Shown in pieces: positions 26,946 to 35,354 of a DNA stretch of 64,000 nucleotides. A model generated the notes under the pieces. That model was not told the DNA's origin. It saw only the letters and a list, made by a program, of their open reading frames with translations, and ran no database searches. The DNA is taken from assembly GCA_027049035.1 (NCBI GenBank), contig JALTVI010000024.1, positions 1-64,000 of the forward strand, written 5' to 3'. How positions within the stretch are numbered: the stretch's first letter is position 1; each line of letters begins with the position of its first letter. This DNA comes from Sulfurovum sp. Its GTDB lineage: Bacteria > Campylobacterota > Campylobacteria > Campylobacterales > Sulfurovaceae. Position numbers and translations under genes: made by a program.

Positions 26946-27686
26946 ATGGGTAGAGCGTTCGAATACCGAAAAGCGGCGAAAATGAAACGATGGGGCACAA
27001 TGTCCCGCCTCTTTCCGAAACTGGGAAAGATGATTACGATGGCAGCCAAGGAGGGCGGCAGTCCCGACCCTGAGATGAATGCCAAACTGCGTACGGCCAT
27101 CCTCAACGCCAAAGCGCAGAATATGCCAAAGGACAACATCGAAGCGGCGATCAAACGTGCGTTTAACAAGGATGCCGCAGACATCAAAGAGATCACCTAC
27201 GATGTCAAGGCACCCTACGGCGTGCAGATGATCGTCGAGTGTGCAACAGACAACGGTACCCGTACCGTCGCCAACGTCAAGGCGATTTTGCGAAAGAACA
27301 ATGCCGAGATGCTCACATCAGGCTCTCTGAACTACATGTTCACCCGCAAAGCGGTCTTTGTCATCGACAAAACCGAAGATATGGATGTCGAAGAGCTCGA
27401 ACTTGACCTCATCGACTACGGCCTTGAGGAGATCGAAGAGGATGTCGAGCCGCAAGAGAACGGCGAAGACAAGCCCATTTTGAGAATCTACGGAGAGTTC
27501 ACCTCGTTTGGAGATCTCAGCAAAGCCTTCGAAGAGCGCGGCATTGAGCCGAAGAAATCGACACTGGAGTACATCGCCAATACACCGGTTGAACTGAGTG
27601 AAGAACAGCTGGAAGAGATCGAAGAGCTGATCGAGAAGCTGGAAGAGGATGACGACGTACAGAATGTCTATACGAATATTCACTAA
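26946..27686 (+). CDS. YebC/PmpR family regulator / translation factor
   Basis: A 246-residue protein with the classical start [20 protein letters not shown] and [63 protein letters not shown] and MFTRKAVF follow, then an acidic C-terminal tail ([20 protein letters not shown]). Members act as transcriptional regulators or as factors relieving ribosome stalling; the sequence does not separate these roles. A perfect hairpin (CTGACGC-TAT-GCGTCAG, 27687-27703) starts right after the stop codon. Confidence 0.92.
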   Translation: MGRAFEYRKAAKMKRWGTMSRLFPKLGKMITMAAKEGGSPDPEMNAKLRTAILNAKAQNMPKDNIEAAIKRAFNKDAADIKEITYDVKAPYGVQMIVECATDNGTRTVANVKAILRKNNAEMLTSGSLNYMFTRKAVFVIDKTEDMDVEELELDLIDYGLEEIEEDVEPQENGEDKPILRIYGEFTSFGDLSKAFEERGIEPKKSTLEYIANTPVELSEEQLEEIEELIEKLEEDDDVQNVYTNIH

Positions 27687-27703
27687 CTGACGCTATGCGT
27701 CAG
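27687..27703 (+). terminator. Hairpin directly behind yebC
   Basis: CTGACGC, loop TAT, GCGTCAG: a perfect 7-bp stem that starts at the base after the stop codon. No T-run follows. AGCGTTCAG (27718-27726) and CTGAACGCT (27740-27748) then form a second, wider inverted repeat before the convergent ABC-F gene. Confidence 0.5.
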
Positions 27704-27741
27704 AGCGTTCAGCGGGTAGCGTTCAGGCAAATCTACAAGCT

Positions 27742-27764
27742 GAACGCTGAGCACTGAGCGCTGA
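27742..27764 (+). repeat. Heptameric array (GARCRCT) between yebC and the ABC-F gene
   Basis: Three 7-base units GAACGCT, GAGCACT, GAGCGCT plus GA. It is the same degenerate unit as at 24484-24511 and, in reverse sense, at 51787-51814. It lies at a convergent gene junction. Confidence 0.7.
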
Positions 27765-27780
27765 CCAAGCTCCGCCTGTT

Positions 27781-29379
27781 TTAATGCTTCCCGTACTTCT
27801 CCACAAACTCTTCATAATTACCTTCAAAATCGATCATCGTACCATCTTCGTTGAGTTTGATAATACGGTTTGCAAAGGCATCGATGAGTTCGCGGTCGTG
27901 CGAAACGACGATCGCCCCGCCCTGATAGTTGTGCAGCGCTTCGCCCAGTGAGACGATCGCTTCAAGGTCAAGGTGGTTGTTGGGCTCGTCCATCACAAGG
28001 AAGTTGGCAGAGTCCATCATCATCTTGCTCATCATCACACGGTGCTTTTCACCGCCCGAACAGGCATCGACCTTCTTCTTCTGCTCCTCTCCGCTAAAGA
28101 GCATACGCCCCAGTGTTTTACGGATGTCGTCGATATGCCACTTAGCATCGAAGCCCTGAATCCACTGCGGCAGCTCCACATCTCCGGTAACGATATCGGT
28201 GGTATTTTGCGGAAAGTAGCTGGTGGTTACGGTCTGACCCCAGTTGTAGCTGCCACTGTCAGGCTCCAGATTGCCCATCAAAATCTCAAGCAGCGTCGTC
28301 TTGCCCACACCATTGGCTCCGATGAGAGCGATCTTGTCACCTTTGTTGACCTTGAAAGAGATGTTCTCAAGGACCTTCTCATCCCCGTAGCTTTTGGAGA
28401 TCTCTTTGACCTCCAGCACCTCGTTTCCAATGTCACGGTGCGGACGGAACATAATGGAGGGGTCGCGTCTGGAAGAGAGTTTGATCTCGCCTACATCGAG
28501 CTTGTCCAACTGCTTCTGACGTGAAGTCGCCTGTTTTGCTTTGGAGGCGTTGGCGGAGAAACGGGCGATAAACTTCTCAAGCTCCTCTTTCTCTTTGAGC
28601 GCCTTGTTTCTGTCCGCTTCGGCCTGCTTGGCCATCAGGTTGGCTGCAATGTACCACTCATCGTAGTTGCCCGTAAACTCGCGGATTGTCTGGAAATCCA
28701 GATCGAGAATATGGGTAACGACACCGTTGAGGAAGTGTCTGTCGTGCGAGATAACCACCAGGGTTCCCTCATGGCGTTTAAGCTCCTCTTCAAGCCATGC
28801 GATTGTCTCCATATCGAGGTTGTTGGTAGGCTCATCCAGCAGCAGGACATCGGGCTTTAAAAATAGTACCTGTGCGAGCAGAATCTTGAACTTGTCTCCG
28901 CCGGTGAGTGAACTCATCAGGTCGTTGTGCTGCTCTACAGGAAAGCCCAGTGTCGTCAGCAGTTTTTCGATCTTGACATCGCTCTCATAGGTGGGGTCTT
29001 CATCCGCACAGATCATCTCAAGCTCCGCCAGACGGTTGTTGACCTCATCGCTTTCGAAGTCACCCTCCATGTAGAGCTTCTCTTTCTCTTTTTGGGCATC
29101 GTAGAGCTTTTTGTTGCCGTAGAGGACGGCATCTTTGAGCGTGAAATCCTCAAAGGCGTACTGGTTCTGGCTGAGCATTCCCAGTTTGAGTCCCGGCTGA
29201 AGCTGCACTTCGCCCTCGCTTGGCTCTATCTCGCCGGCAAGAATCTTCATAAAGGTCGATTTCCCCGCCCCGTTGGCACCGATGAGACCGTAGCGTTTGC
29301 CCACATCGAGGGTGAGGTTTATCTTGTCGAAAAGTACGCGCTTTCCATAGCGCTGCGTCAAATTTACTGTAGAGAGCAT
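27781..29379 (-). CDS. ABC-F family ATPase (YbiT-like)
   Basis: A 532-residue cytosolic protein with two nucleotide-binding domains and no membrane segment. Domain 1 shows GANGAGKSTFMKIL, LTGGDKFKILLAQ and LLLDEPTNNLDMETI. Domain 2 shows GANGVGKTTLLEIL, CSGGEKHRVMMSK and LVMDEPNNHLDLEAI. The linker (about residues 245-320) is the P-site tRNA interaction motif region. Such proteins bind the ribosomal E-site and resolve stalled translation. The arrangement fits YbiT better than EttA or Uup, but the subfamily call is tentative. A hypothetical antibiotic-resistance role has no support here. Confidence 0.9.
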   Translation of the reverse strand: MLSTVNLTQRYGKRVLFDKINLTLDVGKRYGLIGANGAGKSTFMKILAGEIEPSEGEVQLQPGLKLGMLSQNQYAFEDFTLKDAVLYGNKKLYDAQKEKEKLYMEGDFESDEVNNRLAELEMICADEDPTYESDVKIEKLLTTLGFPVEQHNDLMSSLTGGDKFKILLAQVLFLKPDVLLLDEPTNNLDMETIAWLEEELKRHEGTLVVISHDRHFLNGVVTHILDLDFQTIREFTGNYDEWYIAANLMAKQAEADRNKALKEKEELEKFIARFSANASKAKQATSRQKQLDKLDVGEIKLSSRRDPSIMFRPHRDIGNEVLEVKEISKSYGDEKVLENISFKVNKGDKIALIGANGVGKTTLLEILMGNLEPDSGSYNWGQTVTTSYFPQNTTDIVTGDVELPQWIQGFDAKWHIDDIRKTLGRMLFSGEEQKKKVDACSGGEKHRVMMSKMMMDSANFLVMDEPNNHLDLEAIVSLGEALHNYQGGAIVVSHDRELIDAFANRIIKLNEDGTMIDFEGNYEEFVEKYGKH

Positions 29380-29467
29380 CGTTGGTATCCTTCATGCTGT
29401 AATATGGTTGCGATTTTACCCAAATCTGCTGAAAGTCTTTTCAAACCGTATCGAATAAACTTTTGAG

Positions 29468-29473
29468 TATAAT
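29468..29473 (+). promoter_or_regulatory. -10 box of the sulfite dehydrogenase operon
   Basis: TATAAT in GAGTATAATCG lies 32 bases before ATG 29505. AAAGGAA serves as the ribosome-binding site. It is divergent from the ABC-F gene. Confidence 0.5.
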
Positions 29474-29504
29474 CGCCAAAAATGTTTCCAAAGGAATACC
29501 GCGT

Positions 29505-30713
29505 ATGCAGAGACGAGATTTCTTCAAAAAAGCCGCACTCATTGCCGGCAGTGCCGCTGTGGGCAGCACCGCGGCAGACGCAGATACCACCACGCACCCG
29601 GTAGACAACCGCAAGGTTGCCAACATCGCCTTTCCGCAAAAACGACCGCTCATCACCTATTCCGACCGACCGCCGCTGCTGGAGACACCGCGCGAGGTCT
29701 TTGCCACCCCCATTACCCCAAACGATCTCTTTTTTGTCCGCTGGCATATGCCGATGATCCCCACCTACATCAATCCGCACTACTTCTCCATCAAAATCGA
29801 CGGTGAGGTGAAAAAGCCCGTCAAGATCAGCTTCGACTCCCTCAAGCGCGACTTCGAACCGGTAGAGATCACCTCCGTGCTGCAGTGCGGGGGCAACAGC
29901 AGAAGCGCCTTTCACCCCACACCGGGCGGTATCCAGTGGGGTCCTGGCGCAATGGGATGCGCCAAGTGGAAAGGGGTACGTCTTAAAGACGTCCTTGCCA
30001 AAGCCGGCCTCAAAAAAAACGCAGGCTGGATCAAGTTCCACGGCCTCGAGAAACCGGTCTACACAAAAACCGACGGTTTCGTGCGTGCACTTGAACTCTC
30101 CAAGTTGCATGACAAGATCATCATCGCCTACGAGATGAACGGCGAAGCGCTCCCCTACCTCAACGGCTTTCCCGTACGCCTCATCCTGCCCGGCTTCTAC
30201 TCCGACAGCTGGGTGAAGATGCTCTCCAACATCACCGTTACCGGTACCAAGCCGAAGCTGCACTTCATGGACCACGCCTACCGCGTACCCGACAACGACT
30301 GCGAGTGTGAAACACCCGACAACCTGGCACCAAAGACCAAGCCCATCGAAGAGATGAACGTCAATTCGCTTATCGGCTACCCCACCGGCGGTACGAAAGT
30401 CAAACAGGGAGCTGACCTCATTGTCCGTGGTGTCGCCTTCGATGGTGGCCACGGCATCACCAAGGTCGAAATCTCCACAGACGGCGGAAGCAGCTGGCAG
30501 GAGGCGACACTCGATGACGGTTCACAGGGCCCCTACGCCTACCGCAGCTTCAGATACACGCTCAAACCCGCCCAGACAGGGGCGCTGACACTCATGGCTC
30601 GCGCAACGAACACCAAAGGCGAAACCCAGCCCTTTGCACAGGATGTCAAGTGGAACCGCGGCGGGTACAAATACAACGGTATCGATGAAGTCACTGTGGA
30701 GGTGGTATCATGA
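29505..30713 (+). CDS. sorA: Sulfite dehydrogenase molybdopterin subunit (SorA/SoxC family)
   Basis: A 402-residue sulfite-oxidase-fold protein. It starts with a twin-arginine signal (QRRDFFKKAALIAGSAAVGS), so it is exported folded with its Mo cofactor to the periplasm. The molybdenum ligand is Cys128 in SVLQCGGNSRSAF. The Moco-binding core (GAMGCAKWKGVRLKDVL, RLILPGFYSDSWVKML) and the C-terminal Ig-like dimerisation domain (KVEISTDGGSSWQEATLDD) are present. It oxidises sulfite and passes electrons to the cytochrome c encoded next. ATG 29505 is chosen over 29463 because it exposes the Tat motif. SoxC of the Sox pathway is the main alternative. Confidence 0.85.
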   Translation: MQRRDFFKKAALIAGSAAVGSTAADADTTTHPVDNRKVANIAFPQKRPLITYSDRPPLLETPREVFATPITPNDLFFVRWHMPMIPTYINPHYFSIKIDGEVKKPVKISFDSLKRDFEPVEITSVLQCGGNSRSAFHPTPGGIQWGPGAMGCAKWKGVRLKDVLAKAGLKKNAGWIKFHGLEKPVYTKTDGFVRALELSKLHDKIIIAYEMNGEALPYLNGFPVRLILPGFYSDSWVKMLSNITVTGTKPKLHFMDHAYRVPDNDCECETPDNLAPKTKPIEEMNVNSLIGYPTGGTKVKQGADLIVRGVAFDGGHGITKVEISTDGGSSWQEATLDDGSQGPYAYRSFRYTLKPAQTGALTLMARATNTKGETQPFAQDVKWNRGGYKYNGIDEVTVEVVS

Positions 30714-31042
30714 AAAAAACAACAGTGCTTGCCCTGACGGCCGCTATGCTTCTTACGTCACTGAGTGCGGCAGAAAAAAAGGTCGAGGTTCAAAAAGGGA
30801 TCAAGATGCCCTATATGGAGTTTCCTATGAAACAGGGCAAAGGGATGTACTCCACCAAAGGAAAGTGCAACATGTGCCACTCCTGGGGCTACGTTCTCAA
30901 CCAGGGACCACAGTCAAAAGCATTCTGGCGCAAAAAGGTTATCAAGATGATCGACGTCTTTCAGGCACCCATCAGAAATGAAGATATCGATGAGGTGGTG
31001 GAGTATCTGTATGCGAACTACGGGAAGAGGGTTAAGGGTTAA
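30710..31042 (+). CDS. sorB: Monoheme cytochrome c, sulfite dehydrogenase partner (SorB-like)
   Basis: A 110-residue secreted protein with a signal peptide (VLALTAAMLLTSLSA) and one heme c motif, KCNMCHSWGYV. The axial Met is probably in VIKMIDVFQAP. Its ATG overlaps the sorA stop as ATGA. It should carry electrons from the molybdenum subunit to the respiratory chain. The last codons (VKG and TAA) lie inside the GGGTTAA heptameric array, so the C-terminus is shaped by the repeat. Confidence 0.85.
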   Translation: MKKTTVLALTAAMLLTSLSAAEKKVEVQKGIKMPYMEFPMKQGKGMYSTKGKCNMCHSWGYVLNQGPQSKAFWRKKVIKMIDVFQAPIRNEDIDEVVEYLYANYGKRVKG

Positions 31043-31085
31043 GTTAAGGGTTAAGGGTTAAGGGTTAAGGGTTAAGGGTTAAGGG
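31029..31085 (+). repeat. Heptameric array (GGGTTAA)
   Basis: Seven complete GGGTTAA units and one 5-base unit (GTTAA, 31043-31047). The sorB stop codon TAA is in the second unit. It resembles a telomere-like repeat only by chance of composition. It forms the left part of a composite junction with the twin hairpins at 31132-31172. Confidence 0.9.
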
Positions 31086-31131
31086 ATTTTGCCTCTACTG
31101 GCTGAAGTGAAGCTTAGCATCTTATTTGGAA

Positions 31132-31210
31132 GCGAGGATTGATCCTCGCCCAGGCCGGAAATGAATTTCCGGTTCCTATCAACCAATAACCAATATACCA
31201 ATGACCAATA
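31132..31210. repeat. Structured intergenic element, family B copy 1
   Basis: Two adjacent hairpins: GCGAGGAT-TG-ATCCTCGC (31132-31149) and CCGGAAAT-GA-ATTTCCGG (31155-31172). They are followed by an ACCAATA heptameric array (31182-31210). Copy 2 at 55948-56031 has the same layout with compensated stem changes. Both copies sit between convergent genes and behind a heptameric array. Confidence 0.85.
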
Positions 31211-31216
31211 ACTATC

Positions 31217-31570
31217 CTACGACTCCAGCAGTTCTAACACCTTCTCTATCGGTCTGCCAATCGCCGCTTTGCCGTCTTTGATGACAATCGGGCGCTCGAT
31301 AAGCTTTGGATGCTCCACCATCGCTTCGATGAGCTTCTCCTCATCTTCGACATCCTTGAGCCCAAGCTCTTTGTAGATCGCCTCTTTGGTCCGCATCAGT
31401 TCACGTGCGGAGATCCCGAGCATTTTGAGTACCTCTTTGATCTCCTCTTTGGTTGGCGGTGTATCGAGGTACTTTACAACTTCGGCCTTTATGCCTTTCT
31501 CTTCCAACAGATTTACTGTATTTCGTGATTTACTGCACCTCGGGTTGTGCCAGACTGTAATTTTTTGCAT
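31217..31570 (-). CDS. ArsC/Spx family reductase-like protein
   Basis: A 117-residue glutaredoxin-like ArsC protein. The N-terminal WHNPRCSKSRNTVNLLEEKG carries the single catalytic Cys with the following Ser/Arg pocket. EVVKYLDTPPTKEEIKEVLKMLG, LMRTKEAIYKELGL and HPKLIERPIVIKDGKAAIGRP match the ArsC family. Such proteins reduce arsenate with glutathione or act on other substrates. No arsenic efflux gene is nearby, so the substrate is uncertain. Confidence 0.85.
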   Translation of the reverse strand: MQKITVWHNPRCSKSRNTVNLLEEKGIKAEVVKYLDTPPTKEEIKEVLKMLGISARELMRTKEAIYKELGLKDVEDEEKLIEAMVEHPKLIERPIVIKDGKAAIGRPIEKVLELLES

Positions 31571-31623
31571 GGATGCTCCTTCTTTTTTTTCGAAGTTTAC
31601 ACCATTCCCCTTGTAGCACTGCT

Positions 31624-33930
31624 TTATTTTTTTTCGATCAGCGCTTCAAAACTCTCAAGGTCGATTGGTGTCGATGCAAGATACCCCTGGTAGGTATTGC
31701 ATTTTACATCTTGAAGGTAGGAAAGTGTTTCACCCTTCTCGACCCCCTCGGCAAGCACTTCAAGATTAAACTTCTGCCCAATGGCAACGACAACCTCGAC
31801 GATCATTTCATCATCATCATTCATCTCGCGTACAAAGGACTGATCTATTTTGATGACATCAACAGGAAGTTCCTTCAGATGTGAAAGAGATGAGTAGCCT
31901 GTACCGAAATCATCGATGGAGAATGTGAAGCCAAAGTTTTTAAGCTCCTTGATTTTGGCGATCGCATCATCGATATTTCGCATGATACCGCTTTCGGTAA
32001 TTTCAAGCTCGAACCATGCCGGGTCAACCTTGTGCTTTTTCACAAGAAGCATCAGTTTCTCGACAAAATGCGGTTCCAGGAAATGTACGGTACTGACATT
32101 GATTGCGATATGCCGTAAAGGAAAACTCCCCATCCTTGATATCATGGCATTGACATCTTTGAAGATACGGTCAAACACCCACTCCTCAAGCTTGACAATG
32201 ATACCGCTCTCTTCAGCAAGAGAGATGAAATCGTTTGGCATTACCATCCCCTTCTCCGGATGGTTCCACCGTATTAACGCTTCGGCACCGATAATTGTAT
32301 TGCTTTTGACATCCAGCTGCGGCTGGTAGTACATCTCAAACTCATCCTCCTCAATCGCCCGGTGAATATCATTCTCCAGCAAAAGTTGTTCCCGGACCAG
32401 GACACTCATTCTGTCTTCATAGAACTGCATACTGCCCTTGGTTCTGTTTTTCGCCTCATACATGGCCGTTTCGGCACGTTTGAGCAGGTCAAATGCAGTA
32501 TCTGCTGTATCACTGAAGAGCATTACACCGATTGAAAAGCCCAGTCGGTAAGGCTTTCCGGCTACCATCAGCGGCTTCTCAAACAGCGTATGAATCCGGT
32601 CGACATATTCTGCAGCCCGTTGGTATGCCTCCTCTTTCTCCTCCCCCACCACGGGAATCAGCACAACAAACTTGTCACCCCCGACACGGGCGAGGGTCTC
32701 TGCACCGCCAATCCCCTCTTCGAGACGATAGGCACACTGCTTGATCACATTGTCACCGATATCGTGTCCAAACGTATTGTTGATCTTTTTAAAGTTGTCG
32801 ATATCCAGAAAGAGCAGCGCTCCGTAGTTTTTTGCCATCTTCTTGGCTCGGATCAGCTTTTTCAGCTTGTCCATCAGAAGTGTTCGGTTCGGAATATCCG
32901 TCAGAATATCATAATAGGCATTGCGCAGCATCTTCTCCTGTGCTGTCACCTCCCCTGTAATATCATTGACAATAGCGATGCCTCCGGCAACCTCCCCCTG
33001 GCCATTCAACATAGGGACGGTAGAGAGATCCACATAAAGTTCGTTCTCATCTCCCTTGTCATTGAGCTGGTAGGGTCCTCTGTAATTGCCTATTGTTCCC
33101 TTGAAAGTCTTTTTGTGGGCCTGAATGGCTTTATTCTCTTCAATACTATTCTCAAGTGCAACCCCCAACAGTTGTGTTTTATTTTCAATTCCGTTCATCC
33201 GAAGAAAGGCTTCATTGACATCCTGTAGTACCATGGATTTGTCATAGTAGTAAATGCCGACAGGGGCGCGTTCGAAAAGAGAGAAGAAACGCTCTTTCAG
33301 TTTCTCATGTGATGCCTTCAGATGTACAAAATACTGTCGGTTTTGCAGCGAATCATCAATCACCTTTCCATAGTAATTGGCAATAAGCAGCATGATCAGC
33401 ACCAGTGCCATAACAGCATATCCGATCATTTGGTAGAAACCTTCCTGCTCATGGCTGAAAAGTTGATAGAGAATAGGACCGTACATCACCGTAACATATG
33501 CCAGAAGCAGATCACGCTTGGTAGCCAGCACCCCCATGGACGCAAATCCGATAGCAAAGAGAAAAAGGAAGAGAATCATCTGATAGAGCAGATCGTTTTC
33601 AGGAAAAAGCAGAAAGGCACTGCTTCCCCATATCACTCCGCTGATGAGTACATTGGTATAGTAGCGGTGCAGCCAAAGTGTCACCTCCCGGAGTTTCTCC
33701 GCCTCACTGTTCTTTTTAAAAACCTGATAATGGTAGAAACGGTAGAGGAACATGACGATATTGAGCAAAAGCCAGATGCCGACCGTCTCGGCATCTACCA
33801 CACTAATCTCAATAGCGCTGAGAAGAAATGCGCCCAGAATCTGCCCGGTAAGCATCATCGGCAAAGAGAGATAGAGAAAGCTCAGCCTGTCATATTCCAG
33901 CCGATTGTCAAAATGTACTGCTTCATCCAT
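31624..33930 (-). CDS. Membrane GGDEF-EAL c-di-GMP protein, probably a phosphodiesterase
   Basis: A 768-residue protein: about five to seven membrane helices (residues 15-185), a PAS domain (about 210-330), GGDEF (about 335-500) and EAL (about 510-765). The cyclase signature reads GGDKF at 417-421, with Lys in place of the catalytic Glu, so cyclase activity is unlikely. The EAL domain is intact: EALIRW at 550-555, DDFGTGYSSL, KIDQSFV and AEGVE. The likely role is c-di-GMP hydrolysis tuned by the PAS and GGDEF domains. AAGGAG precedes the ATG. Confidence 0.9.
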   Translation of the reverse strand: MDEAVHFDNRLEYDRLSFLYLSLPMMLTGQILGAFLLSAIEISVVDAETVGIWLLLNIVMFLYRFYHYQVFKKNSEAEKLREVTLWLHRYYTNVLISGVIWGSSAFLLFPENDLLYQMILFLFLFAIGFASMGVLATKRDLLLAYVTVMYGPILYQLFSHEQEGFYQMIGYAVMALVLIMLLIANYYGKVIDDSLQNRQYFVHLKASHEKLKERFFSLFERAPVGIYYYDKSMVLQDVNEAFLRMNGIENKTQLLGVALENSIEENKAIQAHKKTFKGTIGNYRGPYQLNDKGDENELYVDLSTVPMLNGQGEVAGGIAIVNDITGEVTAQEKMLRNAYYDILTDIPNRTLLMDKLKKLIRAKKMAKNYGALLFLDIDNFKKINNTFGHDIGDNVIKQCAYRLEEGIGGAETLARVGGDKFVVLIPVVGEEKEEAYQRAAEYVDRIHTLFEKPLMVAGKPYRLGFSIGVMLFSDTADTAFDLLKRAETAMYEAKNRTKGSMQFYEDRMSVLVREQLLLENDIHRAIEEDEFEMYYQPQLDVKSNTIIGAEALIRWNHPEKGMVMPNDFISLAEESGIIVKLEEWVFDRIFKDVNAMISRMGSFPLRHIAINVSTVHFLEPHFVEKLMLLVKKHKVDPAWFELEITESGIMRNIDDAIAKIKELKNFGFTFSIDDFGTGYSSLSHLKELPVDVIKIDQSFVREMNDDDEMIVEVVVAIGQKFNLEVLAEGVEKGETLSYLQDVKCNTYQGYLASTPIDLESFEALIEKK

Positions 33931-34123
33931 AAAGGAGTATCCTTCTGTCTTAACTATGGATTGTTTGGCAAAGCAGTTTTATTCTGCATGGACATACGTA
34001 TAGCCCGCTTTGCATATCAATCTAGCAGTCTCCCGATAACGATTATACCATAATTTTTTCTTAAGTAAATAGCTTTTTGCTAATTCAGTACAAATAGCTG
34101 TAACTGCGGCTTGGGCACCTGCT

Positions 34124-34675
34124 TTACTCTTCAGCAGGCTTCTTTTTTTCCCGTCTCTGTATCGTCATAGCACTCAAACGCTCTTCGGTCTCCAGCTTCA
34201 TTAGAAGCCTGGCATTGTTGACACGAAGCTTGCTGTTCTCTTCGTTAAGGCTCTCCATCCGATCATTCAGTGCATTGTGAACATCCTTAAGCGCTTCATG
34301 CTGTTGCTGCAGCTGCTCCAGCTGTGTCTGTGTCTGTCCCTGGAGCTTCTGAAGCGAGGCCAGCTCTTTCTGTGTAGTTTCCAATGCCTCTGCTGTCTGG
34401 GACAGACGCTTTTTTGTATCGTCAAACTGCTGCAGCTCCTGCTCATTCTGTGCATTTTTGATCTGCAGTGCCTTGAGCTCCTCTTCAAGCACCGCGATAC
34501 GCTTCTCTTTGGCTTCATTGTCTATCTTGACATCGATGTATCGGTCTTTATAGGTTTTCACACGCATGCTTGCCACAACCACCACGAGCACGACAAATAG
34601 CAGAATGACAATGCCGATCGCTGCGCTTATCATCAGCACCGGGTCACTCTGCACTCTGGCAATCACTTCACTCAT
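34124..34675 (-). CDS. Membrane-anchored coiled-coil protein of unknown function
   Basis: A 183-residue protein with one N-terminal membrane helix (VLMISAAIGIVILLFVVLVVVVASM, about residues 12-36) and an almost continuous coiled coil rich in Gln, Glu and Leu to the C-terminus, ending in a basic EKKKPAEE tail. I recognise no family. It starts one base after the lolA stop and is surely co-transcribed, so an envelope role is possible. The 193 bases upstream of the GGDEF gene (33931-34123) show nothing beyond an AT-rich promoter region. Confidence 0.65.
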   Translation of the reverse strand: MSEVIARVQSDPVLMISAAIGIVILLFVVLVVVVASMRVKTYKDRYIDVKIDNEAKEKRIAVLEEELKALQIKNAQNEQELQQFDDTKKRLSQTAEALETTQKELASLQKLQGQTQTQLEQLQQQHEALKDVHNALNDRMESLNEENSKLRVNNARLLMKLETEERLSAMTIQRREKKKPAEE

Positions 34676-34676
34676 C

Positions 34677-35201
34677 TTAGCCCCTTATAAAATCGTATGC
34701 TGCAGGATAGTCGCACTTCATCCGTGAAGCGGGCAGTCTTCCCTTGCCGTAACGCATCTTTGTAAACAGGATCTGTACCTTGTTGTCCAGATCGTCGTAG
34801 TAGGCGACACTCTGAAGCCTGTTTTTGCTATCGACCTGGATGGTGTAGCGCTTCCCTTCATACTCTGTCACATAGATCTTTTCTTTGTAAGGCTTGCCTT
34901 TTTTGAGAATCTCGGCAAGGTCAAACCCTTTTCCCATGCGATAGGCCGATACCTGCTCGAGATCATGATCGACAACCAGCACCTCCTTGCCGTCCGTACA
35001 GACCTCCTTTTTCGTCGGAGAACGGTAGGACCACTTCAGCAGATTCTCCTTACTGAAAGCGACACTCCCTTTATAGGTGATTGTCTTGTTCTTCGGATTG
35101 GTCACAGTTTGTACAAAGTCGCCGCTGAAGTGTTCCGGAAGCGCGATGCCTGATGCGAAAAGTGCTCCGCTTAGAAGCAGTAACATCCATAATTTTTTCA
35201 T
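34677..35201 (-). CDS. lolA: Outer-membrane lipoprotein carrier protein LolA
   Basis: A 174-residue periplasmic chaperone with signal peptide MLLLLSGALFASGIA and the open-barrel LolA fold: FSGDFVQTVTNPKNKTITYKG, LLKWSYRSPTKKEVCTDGKEVLVVD and YTIQVDSKNRLQSVAYYDDLDNKVQILF. It ferries lipoproteins from the LolCDE complex to the outer membrane. A LolC/E-type permease gene lies 3 kb away behind secA. It is divergent from secA. Confidence 0.88.
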   Translation of the reverse strand: MKKLWMLLLLSGALFASGIALPEHFSGDFVQTVTNPKNKTITYKGSVAFSKENLLKWSYRSPTKKEVCTDGKEVLVVDHDLEQVSAYRMGKGFDLAEILKKGKPYKEKIYVTEYEGKRYTIQVDSKNRLQSVAYYDDLDNKVQILFTKMRYGKGRLPASRMKCDYPAAYDFIRG

Positions 35202-35354
35202 TTTTTACCCTCTTTTACTGATGCAAATATATCCTAAAGCCACTTAGTTTACAGTGCTACTCTACCGCCAAATTGTGGAGCTGCCGTGGATAACGGACTA
35301 TTAATCACTTTTTGGATAAAATATCCCACTCTATTTACGCAAGGCAAGACAACC

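Noticed and set aside
27781-29379. Antibiotic-resistance ABC-F protein
   Set aside because: The linker and overall layout resemble housekeeping YbiT-type proteins, and nothing in the context points to drug resistance.
31029-31085. Telomere-like or CRISPR array at the GGGTTAA repeat
   Set aside because: The units are seven bases without spacers and lie behind a gene on a chromosome segment. There are no cas genes, and similar heptamers with other units occur elsewhere.
31217-31570. An arsenic resistance island
   Set aside because: Only the ArsC-like gene is present; no arsB, acr3 or arsR lies nearby, so no such system is claimed.
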